Positions 1 to 11,800 of a DNA stretch of 64,000 nucleotides are shown one piece after another. Positions within the stretch are counted from its first letter, which is position 1. Every line of letters starts with the position of its first letter. The notes under the pieces were generated by a model. It saw nothing but the letters and a program-made list of their open reading frames with translations. It made no database searches and was not told the DNA's origin. Both the position numbers and the translations under genes were made by a program. Origin of the DNA: Pararge aegeria (taxonomy: Eukaryota > Arthropoda > Insecta > Lepidoptera > Nymphalidae); contig NC_053200.1 in the NCBI RefSeq assembly GCF_905163445.1, forward strand, positions 9,052,001 through 9,116,000, given 5' to 3'.

Positions 1-1227
1 AAAAATCGTATGTGAAAACCTTTATAAAAATTCTTTAATATGAAAATTGATTTACTTCTTTCGAATACATAATAAATAAATAATTAATTTACTTTTGTTA
101 ATAACTGAAATTGATTAAGTTTATTTTCTATACTGACCTGTCGCCTAAGCAATGGGCAAGTATTTCGACTAAATGGATAAGCAACTTCCGCTTAAGCTTC
201 AATAAAGTTGAATGCTCCAGTTACAATAGACAATGTTAAGTACAACACATATATGTACATTGAACGGCTACGGAATAAAACAAAACAGCGGAATAATGCA
301 ACAAAAACTACGCGTTGTCCGATAAAGGGACAAAAGTTATTTTTTGCTTGAAATATACTTATCCACGTAAGCTTAAAAATTACACTTGTTTACAGTTGTC
401 CGACCTCTTACCATGTAACCACATTACTTAGTTTGTAAATAATAAAATGTTAAGATACCTAAAGTTCAAAACATACAAGAAACAAGAAGTTTAAGCCTAA
501 TAAATACAAGTCTTAAAAGCAGAAACAGCTATATGATTTTCTGACTTCTGTTTTACCCCGATTCTCTATTTTATTTTCTATTATTATTGAAAGCTTCTAA
601 TCTTTCTGAAAATTTGAGATTCAGATTTTTTATAATATCACTGAAGGCGTTAATGATAGGATAAATCGCGCTACTGTTGTGTTTTTAAATGTTATTAGGT
701 ATAGGTATGGTTTTTATTCATTTTAATTAGTTATTGACTAGCAGTATTATGTAAGTTTCGATTGATAAATTTTCCAAAGACTTTTATTTTTACTTTAAGA
801 CAAGTATTATAATAAAGCAAGTACTAAAAATACTCGTTACTTAATTCTGAGTAGGGATGTGTGTAAACATTCAATTAATTCATTGTAGGTAGGTCCTTAC
901 TTTTAATAAAAAAAGTTGGAGGTCTTTCGATTTTCAGAGAGAATGTTGTTTCCTTATATTACAAAATAAAATATTGGCGCTGATTCTGTAACACACAAAT
1001 CTACTATACTAAAAAAGTAGCACTATTTTTAAATGTCAATTTAGTTTTGTATGCAACTATAGTTTTGTGTACAATAAAATAAGCATTATTGTTGCCAATT
1101 CTGTTGTACATAAAAACAATACTGAATTCACAAGTCGTAACAATAGTGTTACTTTTTTACCATGGCATTCAGCTCAAAGTAACGAATAAGATATAAGAAT
1201 TAATTTAACTTTAAATGATAATCATTA
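1..1227. other. AT-rich non-coding stretch
   Basis: No reading frame, exon or recognisable repeat is supported here. The sequence is strongly AT-rich. If the sulfotransferase gene has a further 3' exon it should lie in or beyond this region on the minus strand, but no short C-terminal exon of the expected type (Asp-Phe-x-Leu-Phe-x-Tyr) was found. Confidence 0.5.
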
Positions 1228-1474
1228 TTGACGTGACAACGTCTTATAAATTGGTTTGCCGGGTGACACTTCAAGAAACTGCGTTACGCTCCGCTCACGT
1301 TATGCGCTCACAATGAGAGCGAGTGAGAGGCACGCGTCCCTTCCACTCGGGCATGGTTAGCCCGCCTAAGAGCGAGAGAGACAGACATAAAAAGTGAAAG
1401 GCACGCGTCCCTTTGTAGTAAACGCTGTTTCATTGTACGCAAATGTATTGCAAGTTATTGTATGTATATTTGTA

Positions 1475-1491
1475 TATAAATACGTATGTAT
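1475..1491. repeat. 17-bp target-site duplication, left copy
   Basis: TATAAATACGTATGTAT is repeated exactly at 2972-2988. In the uninterrupted copy near 47.9 kb the motif occurs once, which shows that it was duplicated by insertion of the LINE lying between the two copies. Confidence 0.95.
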
Positions 1492-2971
1492 CTTCTTCTT
1501 CTTCTTCTTCTGGGCAGTTTCCGCACGTAAGCGCTTCGCTTGTTGTACGTGAAATTTCCCAATGTTGCTCGCTACTCCAGCCATCCAAGCTCGTTCCAGA
1601 ATCCCAGCATGCCGCCCAGGTTGCTAAGGATTTCTGGGATAGTGGCTGGTGATCCCAGGTAGATCTCGCGTTGCTCTGTCACGCCCGTGCACTCCAGCAT
1701 CACGTGCGTAGGTGTTTCATTCTTCTCCATGCATGCTCTGCAAAGAGGACTGTCGGTGACACCTATAATGGAAAGATGTCTGTTTAAGGAGCTATGTCCT
1801 GTTATGAGTCCCACCACCTTCCTAAGTTTGCTTCTATCCAGGCGGAGTAGTTTGTTAGTTAGGTGTTGGTTTAGGTTAGGGAAAGCTATTTTGGTTTGTT
1901 TGCAATCTTTTGCATTGGCCCAAAGTAGGGAATGCTCCCTATGTGTTTGTTCATGTAGCCATGTTTTGTACTCACTGAAAGGAATCGGTACGATCGGTTC
2001 TGGTCCTACTACCTTCAGTGTTGTGGCTTGGCGAGCTAGTGAGTCCGCCACTTCGTTGCCTGGGTTCCCGTCATGCCCTTTGACCCACCTTAGGGTGATG
2101 TCATTAGAGGCAGCGAGTGTTTCCAGGGCGTTGTGGCAGTCGTATATGAGATTAGAGGTTGTGCTGCTGCTGGCCAGGGAACGGAGAACCGTTTGGCTGT
2201 CAGAGTTTATGATTATTTTATTGTTCATTACCTTTCTGTTTGTCATCGCTATGGCTGCAGTGGTGATGCCGACGCACTCTGCTTGGAAGACAGAATTGTT
2301 CTTACCAAGTGGGTAGCTGATCCTCATGTTTAGCTCCGGGCATACTATACCGGATCCTGTGCCTGTTTTGCTTTTGGAACCGTCCGTGTATACTTCGATG
2401 GTGTTTTGTTCTGTTTTACTACTTTGTTCTTTTCCTATGTTTATTTTGTATTGCCTGTCAAATATGTAGCGTTTGCTAATTTTGTCGCATTTCCACTCTA
2501 GTTGTGGTTGTCTTTTGTACGCCTCTTCCAGGATTTTGGTGTGTGCTGTGCTGGTGTTCTTCCAGAGTCCTGAGGCTTTGAGTCTCAGGGCTGCAAGTGT
2601 AGCCTCCTTTTTGATATATAAGTGGAGCGGCGGGATGTCCAGTATGGTTTCAAGCGCCGTTGTTGGTGTCGTGCTCATGCCGCCAGTGATGGCTAGGCAC
2701 GCTTGTCGTTGAAGTTTTTGTAGTTCTAGCTGGGTGGTTATGAGTTCTGTTCTTGGCCACCATATGAGTGCAGCATATGCCAGAGTACTCCTTACTACTG
2801 CTAGGTAAAGCCAGTTCATTATTTTAGGTTTTAGTCCCCAAGTTTTACCTAGCATGCGTTTACATTGGTGTAGTATAATAGTTGCTTTGTTTGTTTTGTC
2901 TTCTATGTGTCTTTTCCAGCTGAGCTTACTGTCCAAGGTGACTCCTAGGTATTTTATATATGGTATTATGG
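1492..2971 (-). mobile_element. 5'-truncated non-LTR retrotransposon (I-group LINE)
   Basis: This 1480-bp insertion is bounded by a perfect 17-bp target duplication. On the minus strand it starts inside the reverse transcriptase C-terminal region (Lys-Tyr-Leu-Gly-Val-Thr-Leu-Asp), continues through an RNase H domain and ends in an (AAG)n tail at 1492-1511. Truncation at the 5' end with a long target duplication is the usual product of target-primed reverse transcription. An RNase H after the RT places it in the I-group of LINEs; the clade is not resolved. Confidence 0.93.
1572..2936 (-). CDS. LINE ORF2 C-terminal part: RT tail plus RNase H
   Basis: An open frame of 454 codons without stops; the frame stays open upstream to the truncation point at 2971, so the apparent start is not a real start. 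Residues 1-120 match the end of a non-LTR reverse transcriptase. Residues 180-305 form an RNase H domain with all four acidic catalytic positions visible: D185 (YTDGS), E220 (FQAEC), D246 (NSDSQ) and D298 (NEVADSLAR), plus H288. A Cys/His knuckle follows at C399, C402, H411 and C416. The protein would help copy the element's RNA into DNA. As the 5' part of ORF2 (endonuclease and RT core) is missing, this copy cannot move by itself. The intact frame suggests a young insertion. Confidence 0.9.
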   Translation of the reverse strand: MDSKLSWKRHIEDKTNKATIILHQCKRMLGKTWGLKPKIMNWLYLAVVRSTLAYAALIWWPRTELITTQLELQKLQRQACLAITGGMSTTPTTALETILDIPPLHLYIKKEATLAALRLKASGLWKNTSTAHTKILEEAYKRQPQLEWKCDKISKRYIFDRQYKINIGKEQSSKTEQNTIEVYTDGSKSKTGTGSGIVCPELNMRISYPLGKNNSVFQAECVGITTAAIAMTNRKVMNNKIIINSDSQTVLRSLASSSTTSNLIYDCHNALETLAASNDITLRWVKGHDGNPGNEVADSLARQATTLKVVGPEPIVPIPFSEYKTWLHEQTHREHSLLWANAKDCKQTKIAFPNLNQHLTNKLLRLDRSKLRKVVGLITGHSSLNRHLSIIGVTDSPLCRACMEKNETPTHVMLECTGVTEQREIYLGSPATIPEILSNLGGMLGFWNELGWLE

Positions 2972-2988
2972 TATAAATACGTATGTAT
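2972..2988. repeat. 17-bp target-site duplication, right copy
   Basis: Exact copy of 1475-1491, immediately beyond the 5'-truncated end of the LINE. Confidence 0.95.
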
Positions 2989-3229
2989 GTGTAAAGGTAA
3001 AAATAAAATTTTGTTAATATGAAATTCAGTGCGAGATTCTTTGTATAAATTAATGTTTTAAATATAATTCTTTGTATAAATAAATGTTTTAAATTGTTAC
3101 TATTATTTCATCCTTCTTCCTACTATACGAATGAATATTCACATTAAAATTATTTTACCACTCAAAGTCGTTGTCACGTAAAACTTTCGCCCGTATACCG
3201 ACTTTACAGGCAACCAATTTTTTTTTTTT

Positions 3230-3685
3230 AACCGGTTTTTTGTGAATAATGAATAATAATGAATTTATCAACATTTATCTATTTTATCATAATTCTGAGG
3301 ATTAAAAGTTTCCTGTAGGAGCATAAACATAGCGGCAGTAAATATTTTTCAAGAAGAGGTTATCCTGCGGGACAACTTACAAAGGTACCAAAAGGGACAC
3401 AAATTCTGAAATAACATTACTGAAATTAAAAAAGCTCAGCCTAAATTACAAATCGGGAAATCTTTTGTCTCTTTATCGTATCGCTTATTATTCCCTGATA
3501 CTAAGGGCGTATTGCGACAATATATTTCAACGGAGTTTAAAACGCTAAGTTACTGAAAATGCGTTGATTATCGTTGTACATGTAACATGTATATGTTTTT
3601 GTTGATATTACAATAACTTGATATCCATAAGTTTTTTAGATAATTGTAATTATATTAAATTTTAGGATATAAAGTAGGTTAGTAG
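3230..3685. other. non-coding, nothing recognised
   Basis: AT-rich sequence between two mobile elements. I see no exon or repeat that I can support. Confidence 0.4.
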
Positions 3686-3885
3686 CAATGGCTTGCATAG
3701 AGGGTATGCACAGGGTATGCAGATGATACAAAATGAATAAAATATAATACACAAAATGAATAAGTTATAAATACTTAAGAGTAAGCTTTTTATAACTTTT
3801 ACAATGCCTATCTTTAAGTTTTTTTAACTCGTACTGGAGATTTTTTTCATTTTATATCATCTGAATACCTTCTATGCACGCCACT
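3686..3885. mobile_element. hAT-type MITE (200 bp), imperfect ends
   Basis: Ends CAATGGCTTGCATAGAGGGT and, inverted, CACGCCACTG; the interior is itself partly self-complementary. It belongs to the same family as 34723-35222 and 54217-54399, which carry perfect 8-bp target duplications. The flanks here share only TTAGTAG with an offset, so the duplication has decayed or one end has been altered. Confidence 0.8.
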
Positions 3886-5251
3886 GGTCTTAGTAGGTAT
3901 ATATAATTTTAATTCAAACATGTTTAGGGACGATAGTAACAATACGTTTCTGGCCTAGAGCATGACCTTGTTTCAGAAATGACAAATCAGTTCTTTAATA
4001 ATACGTCTTTGACCTCGAACTTTTTATGACCTGATTTTTGCACTGCAACGTAGAGCGCACACTTCAGAAAGGGCCACTTCTTCATCATGTCTGAGTATGT
4101 CAATGCTGAATCGGATTTTTAAACTTAATATTTATGATTTTCATTATCAACTACGGCACAGATACAATTGTGAAATAAAACCGATTGACAGCTAATCCGA
4201 ACGATTAATATGCTAATTAGAAAATTTGGTGTTCATACTTATGAACTAGCTTTACAATTTAACGGGTAGCGGGCATCTTCAGTGAATGGTTAATATCTAT
4301 ACGCATTTAGGTATAACGATCAATGATTAATTATAAAGTATATGTTATATTAACTATCCATGGACAACCTTACACAATAGCATTTAAGTTGATGAAGCTA
4401 AAAAAAAATGCTACAAGAAGCGTGTTTATTACGTATAAAACACACCTAACGTATGTAGCGACGCTATGAAAGCAACTAAACATATTAATATTCGTATATC
4501 GATAAAATTTCGACTAACGTAACTTTCGATAAAATTCAATCTGTAACAACCAGCCCTTAGGGTATTTTTTTGTCAAGTTACCATGATAAAGTTACACAAT
4601 AGCAACGGATCGATAAAGTGGCCATTATAATATTCCCTTGCAATCAGTCTTTCCGATATTTTGTTCGTCATCAATCAAGCTTGTCGCGCTTTTGTGGCGT
4701 ATAAAATAAAGCATTCATAATGCGGAGGTCTCGTCGTTCATCCGTGGTTGCTGTCGTCCTTTTGTATTATTTCGTAATAGTTGTCTATGGTGTAGTTGAA
4801 TAGCTGCAAATCGTACCTAAAAGAAATAAATAGAATTAATAAATTTAGAAAACAATTATATCAGGACATTTTATGGTCTATGGTTTGGAATGTAGGTTTG
4901 GCTTTCCACTATTGCTGTCCTGTTTCTATAAGCCTAAGGCCTGTGAATCAGTTCCATGTGCCTATAATTACACCGGCAACTACGCCTTTCAGACCGGAAA
5001 ACAGCAATGTCAAGTTTATGTCACAGCCTGATGGTTCTTACAGCTTATAAGTACTCTCATGTCTCTCTTAATCGTTTTTTCTCCTTCTAACTGACAATAT
5101 AGTTTTGTATTCGCAAGTTGTGGCAGTCTTTCAGTGGGTCTACGATATTACATTTATATGTTTTTTTCTCATTTTTTGTTTAGTTTTTAAGAGTTGTTGT
5201 TGTAACCTGTTGATTGTCCCTTAAATAAATAAAATTAAATAAATAAATAAA
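3886..5251. other. non-coding with a weak repeat trace
   Basis: No exon is supported. Around 4920-5060 and again from 5252 there is sequence of the type ending in 'cctataattacaccgg...aacagcaatg', which also appears weakly near 61438-61480, so it is probably part of an old repeat. An (AAAT/TAAA)-rich stretch lies at 5221-5252. Confidence 0.4.
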
Positions 5252-5430
5252 CAGCAATGCTATTTAGCGGCATTAATAGGCAAGTACTTAGTACATCGGA
5301 GAGGGCTCTGTCACTAAGAGGTCTACTACTCTCCTCCCACAATAAGAAGGGTTTGGGGTGTGCAGTCCGCCATGATAGCCCAATGCATATTGGTGGACTT
5401 AAGACGGCTTTGAGAACATTATGAAGAACT
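5252..5430 (-). repeat. degenerate SINE fragment (GAT-tail family)
   Basis: Contains decayed forms of the family body: 'ctcctcccacaataagaaggg', 'gcccaatgcatattggtgga' and 'tttgagaacattatg'. The tRNA-like head is missing or unrecognisable. Compare the better copies at 19999-20307 and 49209-49501. Confidence 0.7.
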
Positions 5431-5533
5431 GTTATATATGCAGGTCAAGATGTTTGTATTCACCGATAAAGCAAGTGCGTTTTAATTACTCTCCTTGTTT
5501 ACTCAGTGAAACAGTTATTAAACCCCGTCATAT

Positions 5534-5650
5534 TCCTGCGGGTGTCGTACGAGGTGACTCAGCGAATTTAACAGATCTCTGGCAGGAACGTCCTAATGCC
5601 AACCCATTTGCCCAGTGTGGTAGGCAAATCCTCGGGAGAGTCCTGTAGTC
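5534..5650 (+). repeat. interspersed repeat fragment (CGGGTGTCGTACGAGG type)
   Basis: The motif 'gcgggtgtcgtacgaggtga' followed by 'gtaggcaaatcctcggg' recurs at 34560-34705 and 41389-41535, and inverted at 18610-18790. It is probably a piece of a LINE; the source is not identified. Confidence 0.7.
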
Positions 5651-5723
5651 TAGCAGTGGATTTTTATAGGCTATAGATGAATGTTTACTCAGACTGTTAT
5701 GAACTTTAAAAAGCTTTACTTAC

Positions 5724-5881
5724 TTGTATAAGTTGTACAGGCCGTCGAGTTGCGATTTCCTTAGACGCGAGTACAAATGGTTGATGTTGTGCAAAGTGTT
5801 CGTCCCTTTACCGCTGTTCCTCCACTCCGGCTTTATGACCTCGTGGAGCCGCGCCATTTGTATCAGGAACCTTTGGTCTTC
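5724..5881 (-). CDS. sulfotransferase coding exon 5 (last seen)
   Basis: The acceptor is TTTCAG/GAAGAC. The exon encodes EDQRFLIQMARLHEVIKPEW followed by a Gly-Lys-Gly-Thr-Asn stretch and ends LYSRLRKSQLDGLYNLY, which matches the C-terminal helix region of the family. It ends AA/GTAAGT. If not spliced it gives one lysine and TAA (5720-5722). I prefer splicing because the donor is perfect and family members normally run on past this helix; the next exon was not found in the window. Confidence 0.9.
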
Positions 5882-8800
5882 CTGAAAGTCAATACAAATA
5901 CTTATTATTAAACTATCTATACCTACTAGAATAAGAAGTAGCCTGTCTTACTCTCCGTCGTTTCATCTTTGCGAAAAATCAATTTGGTTGTTTAGTTAGG
6001 GTGTGAACGAAAGACAAACAAACAAACACACTTTCGCATTGATAATATTATAAGTCAGTAGTAAACTAGTCAGCAGCGAGGATTTGAATTACGCGTCGAC
6101 CGCCTTCATGACAGACGCATTTCTTAAACCATTATCATTATAAATTAGACCAAGTTTTTACAGGTAATTACGGCCAGTAAGGCGTAAAATAACAGGTAAC
6201 TACAAGATGGGTACTTATAAATAAAATAAATAAATATACACGCAACGCCATCTAGCCCCAAAATAAGCGTAGCTTGTGTTATGGGTACTAAGATGACTGA
6301 TGAATATTTTTTTATGTATAATATACATAAATATTTATTATATACATATAAACTCCCAGACACTGATAAACATTCATGTTCATCACACAAACAATTTCCA
6401 GTCGTGGGAATCAAACCCACGGCCTTGGACTCAGATAGCAGGGTCGCTGCCCACTGCGCCAATCGGCCGTCAAAACGACGTCAAACGACTTATAGTCCAA
6501 AAATAAAAATTGCCGAGCATAAGAAACGACTAACGAAGCAATGAAAAGCTGTGTAGGAAATTTTTTGGTGGCTTTTCAAAGGCACTCATTCATTGACCTC
6601 CAATAATATTTGGCAGCCTATTGGCGCAGTGGGCAGCAACCGTGATTTCTGAGTCCAAGGCCGTGGATTCGATTCCCACATCTGGAAAATGTTTGTGTAA
6701 TGAACATGAATGTTTTTCAGTGTCTGGATGTTTAGCTGTAGGTATATGATAAGTATTTATGTATATTATAATTATAAAAATATTCGTCAGCTATCTGAGT
6801 ACCCATCACACAAGTTATGCTTACTTTGGGGCTAGATGGCGATGTATGATATGATATTGTCGTATATTTATTATTTATTAATTTATTTATTGAAGTCTGT
6901 GTTTATTGAAAATGTGTTTTGCATTTGTTTGAACTTGATATAAAGGAAGGGACTGAAAATACTCGACTATTGTAGCGTGTGTGACATGCCATGATATAAT
7001 TTGCACATATTAATAATTAATTGCACTCCTTGTATGCAATCGTGATACTAATTGAATGTTGTAATGCATTACAATCCATTTCGTTCCATTTTATTCCATT
7101 TACTTTCAATGCAGGGCCTGTGTAATTTGACGTAATTGCACTTTAAATACATATTTCAACGTTGTGAGCATGCAACTGATAAAAAAATTAGGAACCAGAC
7201 CGTGTCAAGTAAGTACCTATTATAAAATGCATATCTGAACATGTGTAAATACTGAAGGTAGAGAATATGCGGTGGTAAGAAGATGTCATACGCGCATGCC
7301 AAATAAGAGTGTTTGTATACTCATTGCCTATTTCCTTATACTTTGCGTTATTAAGGTTGCGCTGCCCATACAAAAAGAAATCAATACTTACACTACACTA
7401 CTTTACTATATTATATCTTGATCTATTTGTAAGTTCACGCAAGCTTCTAGACCCTAAATTTATTTATATAAGTATACATGATAAAGGTCTCGGACAGCTC
7501 TGACTAACGAAAAGGCTCAGAGTCGCACATCAGGCGATTAAGAAATTAGGTGATCCGTAGAAGTACCAGAGTCGCAAAGCTGAATTGGCAATGGGCGAGA
7601 CAAATTGCTTGGAGAACCAATGGATATTCGGACCCTGCGCTGGACGCCAAAACAGACGTCCAAAACCTTGGAATTTAGAACTCCCTACAAAAGATCTTTG
7701 TTAAAAAATTTTTTTTGAAATCTTTATTTTTTTGGGGACTTTTATCCTCGAAGACATGCCAGCCCCATCGTAAACTACACAGTGAGATCCTTAAGATTAA
7801 ACAAAATAAGAAACAAACATTATAACGAATACTAAAATACTATTGTATGATTCAAGGATGAGCCGAAGCAACTAAGTCATAGAAGTCCATCGCGATCGCT
7901 GATGTTGGGCTACTCAGGGCACTTTGCGCAATATTTGTTAAGATGATGAAACCTCTTTCGCCCATAAAATTCCGCGTCTCGCGGTGTACATTCAATATAA
8001 AACAAATAATTTTTGAAGCGCGTTTATTTAAAATAATTTCATCGGCTACCTCACTCTTAATAATTTATCTACTATACTTGATTACTTACCTGAAGCTAAA
8101 AACTTCAGCGCCAATCGACAGTAAAGTTTTAATTGACGCTTAGTTTTAAAAAGTCGCAAAGGAAATTCAAGACGTTGCTCGGCGCAGTCATCAACTTTTA
8201 GTTTGACGTCAAAGACTCAAAGCTAAAGTTTTTTATTGTAAGATGCGCGGACGAACTCTAAGCGAGGGTGGATTTCTCATTTATTATTCGTAGGTATTTT
8301 TCTCAACACTCTGTTGACCGTTAATGGTGAGTATGTTGAATCACCTGTCTTGGGGTTCGATTCCCAGATTTTTGGTACCCACCATATAACATGGAGAATT
8401 CTATAAACCGTAGATCCTTGATAATATCACTATCACGTGATAATGATCGTTAAACCCCGCCAACCAGTATTCGAGCTGCGAGGCGGGTTATCCCCTTTAA
8501 CCCTCTCTCCTATAAGGTCCACCAGTGTGATTTTAATAGGACTAGGTGACTTTTCCTGAAAGTCCCAGGTTATGTTAGCCTGACCGAAGATAAATCACGT
8601 TCTTGGCTCTAAGGAATAAGATGAACTTCCCACCAAGTCTTCTTAGAAGAAAGTACCTACATTGAGCTAAAAAAAACCGGCCAAGTGCGAGTCGCGTACC
8701 ATTGTGCATAAACTGCATAAAAAATCATGGCTGTTATTTTTTTAGTTATATGGAAGCCCCCCTAAGTAACTGTTTTTTTTCTATATTTATCGTTAAAGCG

Positions 8801-11800
8801 GAATCAGTCTAACTATCACGGTTCATGAGATCTACATCACCCTGGTGATAGACGGATCGACAGACTAATGGACAGCGGAGTCTTAGTTATAAGGGTCTCA
8901 TTTTACCTTTTGGGTATAACGAATTCTTAAAAGAGAGAACGCTAAATCGACTTTTCCAATGCAATGCATCATGCCCGGGCCTCACAAAGAAGATTCCTAG
9001 GCATACATACATTAACCATTCGCCGATCGATTCACTAGGCAAGTGACATAACCTAACTTGTCTATGATTCAACAATAATTGTGTTTCATATTTTTAATTT
9101 TTCGTATGGATTTAAGATTATTAATAAAAAGCGAATTTATATTTTTTTCATCTGTCAAGTGCCAGTTTTCGATTTCCCTAAACATTGTGCACCGCCGTAT
9201 CTGTGTCGTAACTTTATATGGCGCCTCTACGTTAACGTCGTTAGTCTTCATCTACGAGTTGGTACAGGGCTTGTTTCCTCTACGCATCACCCAAATGTTA
9301 GGCACCCGATTTTAAGCGTTTTCTAGGTTTAGTGAAAACGGGCATAATTTACGACAAAATAACGTTAGTAAATAAGGTATTTGCACTTACGTCCAGTGTT
9401 TCAAACTTGAGAATGACGTCAAAGTTGAACTTGCAAGGTGTGCAGAAGTCCGAATAAGGAGTCCAGTGCATATCCAGCGATCGCTTGACCCTGGCTTCGT
9501 CCAGCACGTAGGAGACGAACTCTTCGAATACGGGGTACCTCTCCGTTGGCACCGGTTTAGTTCCTGCCTGTGGGTATTGAAGGTATTAGTATAAACGAAC
9601 TCTTATTTTGCATGCACGAATGACGCATTTTGCATCCTCGCATATTCTTTAAGAGATTCGCAAAAGAACCAAAGTCACTGACATAGCCCAAACCACCAGG
9701 AAGTTGAAATGGCGAGAGGCATGCCATGCTTGTGGTAGGTTCGATGGCCGTAGGTAAAGTTCTAGAGTGGAGACCGTGAACAAGCAAGCGTAGTTCATTG
9801 TCACGGGATGAATTTTTAATAATTATATTTAAATACAGCTGTCCGCGTTAACTATCCTAAACATACATCACATCCTTGAACATCATATGCCTGGGGGGGC
9901 AGTGGAACTTGAAAAAAAGTCGTCCCGTTGCCTCCTTTAACGGGGGTAACGAGAATTGACAAAGGGGGCAACGAGGCGACTGACAAACGCGACAGTGCAC
10001 TTAAAGAAAATTATAATCAGAAGAAATAGGCACGGAAAATTAGTAGTTAAAACCACGACTCTCGTCAACGAAAACAACTGTATGAGAAATTAAAAGTCAC
10101 TTACTTTTCTGTACTTCTTTATTATCCTACGCCCCATCTGGTCATGAAAGGACTTGGGCCATGCATGGACGATTTTGTCGTTGTATGCCGACGCTAGCCT
10201 TTCCAACGGGTGTCTCACAATAAGAAACGTGATCGAGTCACCTTGCGCCTTTCTAATCATTTCTACTGTGGGTCGCGCGTATTTCTTCCTGGCTAGTTCT
10301 AGAGGCACTTCCTTCGTTCTGTCTAAGAACGCGGCGGTGTAGTTTGCCATTAAGTTGAAGTTGTACATCCAAGATGTTGATGCCGCTTTAAATATGTTGC
10401 ACCTGTTAGAAAAAAAAAATATACTACGACCATTCGACACATACATACGACACGTCGCCATCTAGCCCAAAACTAAGCGTAGCTAGTGTTCTGGATACTT
10501 AGATGAATAATATACATAAATACTTATAATATACATATAAACACCCAGACACTTAAAAACATTCATGTTCATCACACAAACATTTTCCAGTTGTGGGAAT
10601 CGAACCCACGGCCTTGGGCTCAGGAGAGCAGGGTCGCTGCCCACTGCCCCAATCGGCCGTCTAAAGCAAATAAAAAGCAAGCATGTTTTAAATATCGACT
10701 AGTTGAATCCGGCTTTTTAATTGCCTAAGCACTCCTGTATATTACTTGATAGGGGTGCTTTTACTTGCGACGTTGTGTGTGTAACAAACTTTAAATCAAC
10801 TACAACTGCTTTCAAATTTTGCAACACTACCTAGAATTTTAATATACATATTATATAGATGCTCATATATCTACTATGTAATGTCACATTTTGGCATCCG
10901 CAGCCATCGATTGATTCAGTTGGTTTGCGGAGATCAAACAGGAATGGTTCTTGGTAAAAATTGACTGCAACTACAATTATCAGGCACTAACCCGATATCA
11001 ACAACTGCGTCGTTGGTCTAGTGATTGGCATGTTTGGTAAGATACTACAGCCGTAGTTTAAATCCCAGATAAAAAAAAATATTATTACTGTAAACGCTAA
11101 TGGCTGGAGCCTTCCTTTAAGGATAGTAGATCAAATCAAAATTACCAACCAAAATACCCACAGGAAACCTATTATATGAAATGAAATAGTAAGGGATTTG
11201 GAAATTGGCGTTGTTTTAATCCCAGTTTCCATGACTTGAAGAGCACACTAAGATATGGATTATTTTTATAATAATTTGCTATAGATAAAGGCCGCTAATA
11301 CGCAGTGGAGGGTCTAAGCTCCGACCTATGAGAGACATTGACAACTGCATCGATCTATTAAGTTGGCTTGTCAAGGTTGAATAACAATGATTCAATGTAA
11401 AACTTAGCCATAATGCTACAAAGTATCTACCCTACCTTAGGGTCCTGATGCTTTTAATTAGTTTGGTGGACTATTTCATGTACAGATCCGTCAGTACTTT
11501 TCAACGAATCCCTTAGATTTTAAACAGAACTAAAGCAATAAAATATACAAATCGAGTTATAATTTCGGCGTGAAATAAATAAAAGTTCTCACCATATAAC
11601 ATGGTATTGCCGGTTGATCAAGTACTCCCAAGCATATGCCTTATGTCCTGTGCCATCTAAGCCAAGCCTCGAACATTCACTCCTTAGGTAATCCCTCCTG
11701 GCGTCCATTCTAGCGCCAACTTCCAAGAACTTGTCCCGGGGTAGCAGACCTTCTTCGTGAGTACCATTCTCGAAGAGATACTATAACAAAAGAAACATAA

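Larger units (their letters stand above)
1228..3229 (+). mobile_element. ~500-bp interspersed element, copy 1, split by a LINE
   Basis: The two outer parts (1228-1491 and 2989-3229) match the uninterrupted copy at 47667-48168 with no differences that I could see apart from the length of the final T run. The element begins TTGACGTGACAACGTCTTAT and ends GGCAACCAATT plus a T run. An ACGTGACAACG motif near the start recurs inverted near the end (CGTTGTCACGT), so there are subterminal inverted repeats. No coding capacity was seen. The superfamily is not identified; it looks like a MITE or another non-autonomous element. Near identity of copies 46 kb apart implies recent activity or gene conversion. 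Confidence 0.85.

Noticed and set aside
1687..2316. 209-residue plus-strand ORF
   Set aside because: It is the shadow of the LINE RT/RNase H frame on the opposite strand.
6400..6471. tRNA gene on the minus strand
   Set aside because: A- and B-box-like sequences are present, but the sequence runs into a SINE body and recurs with the same body six times in the window; the same holds for the other tRNA-like heads (15230, 20040, 33800, 42540, 56070).
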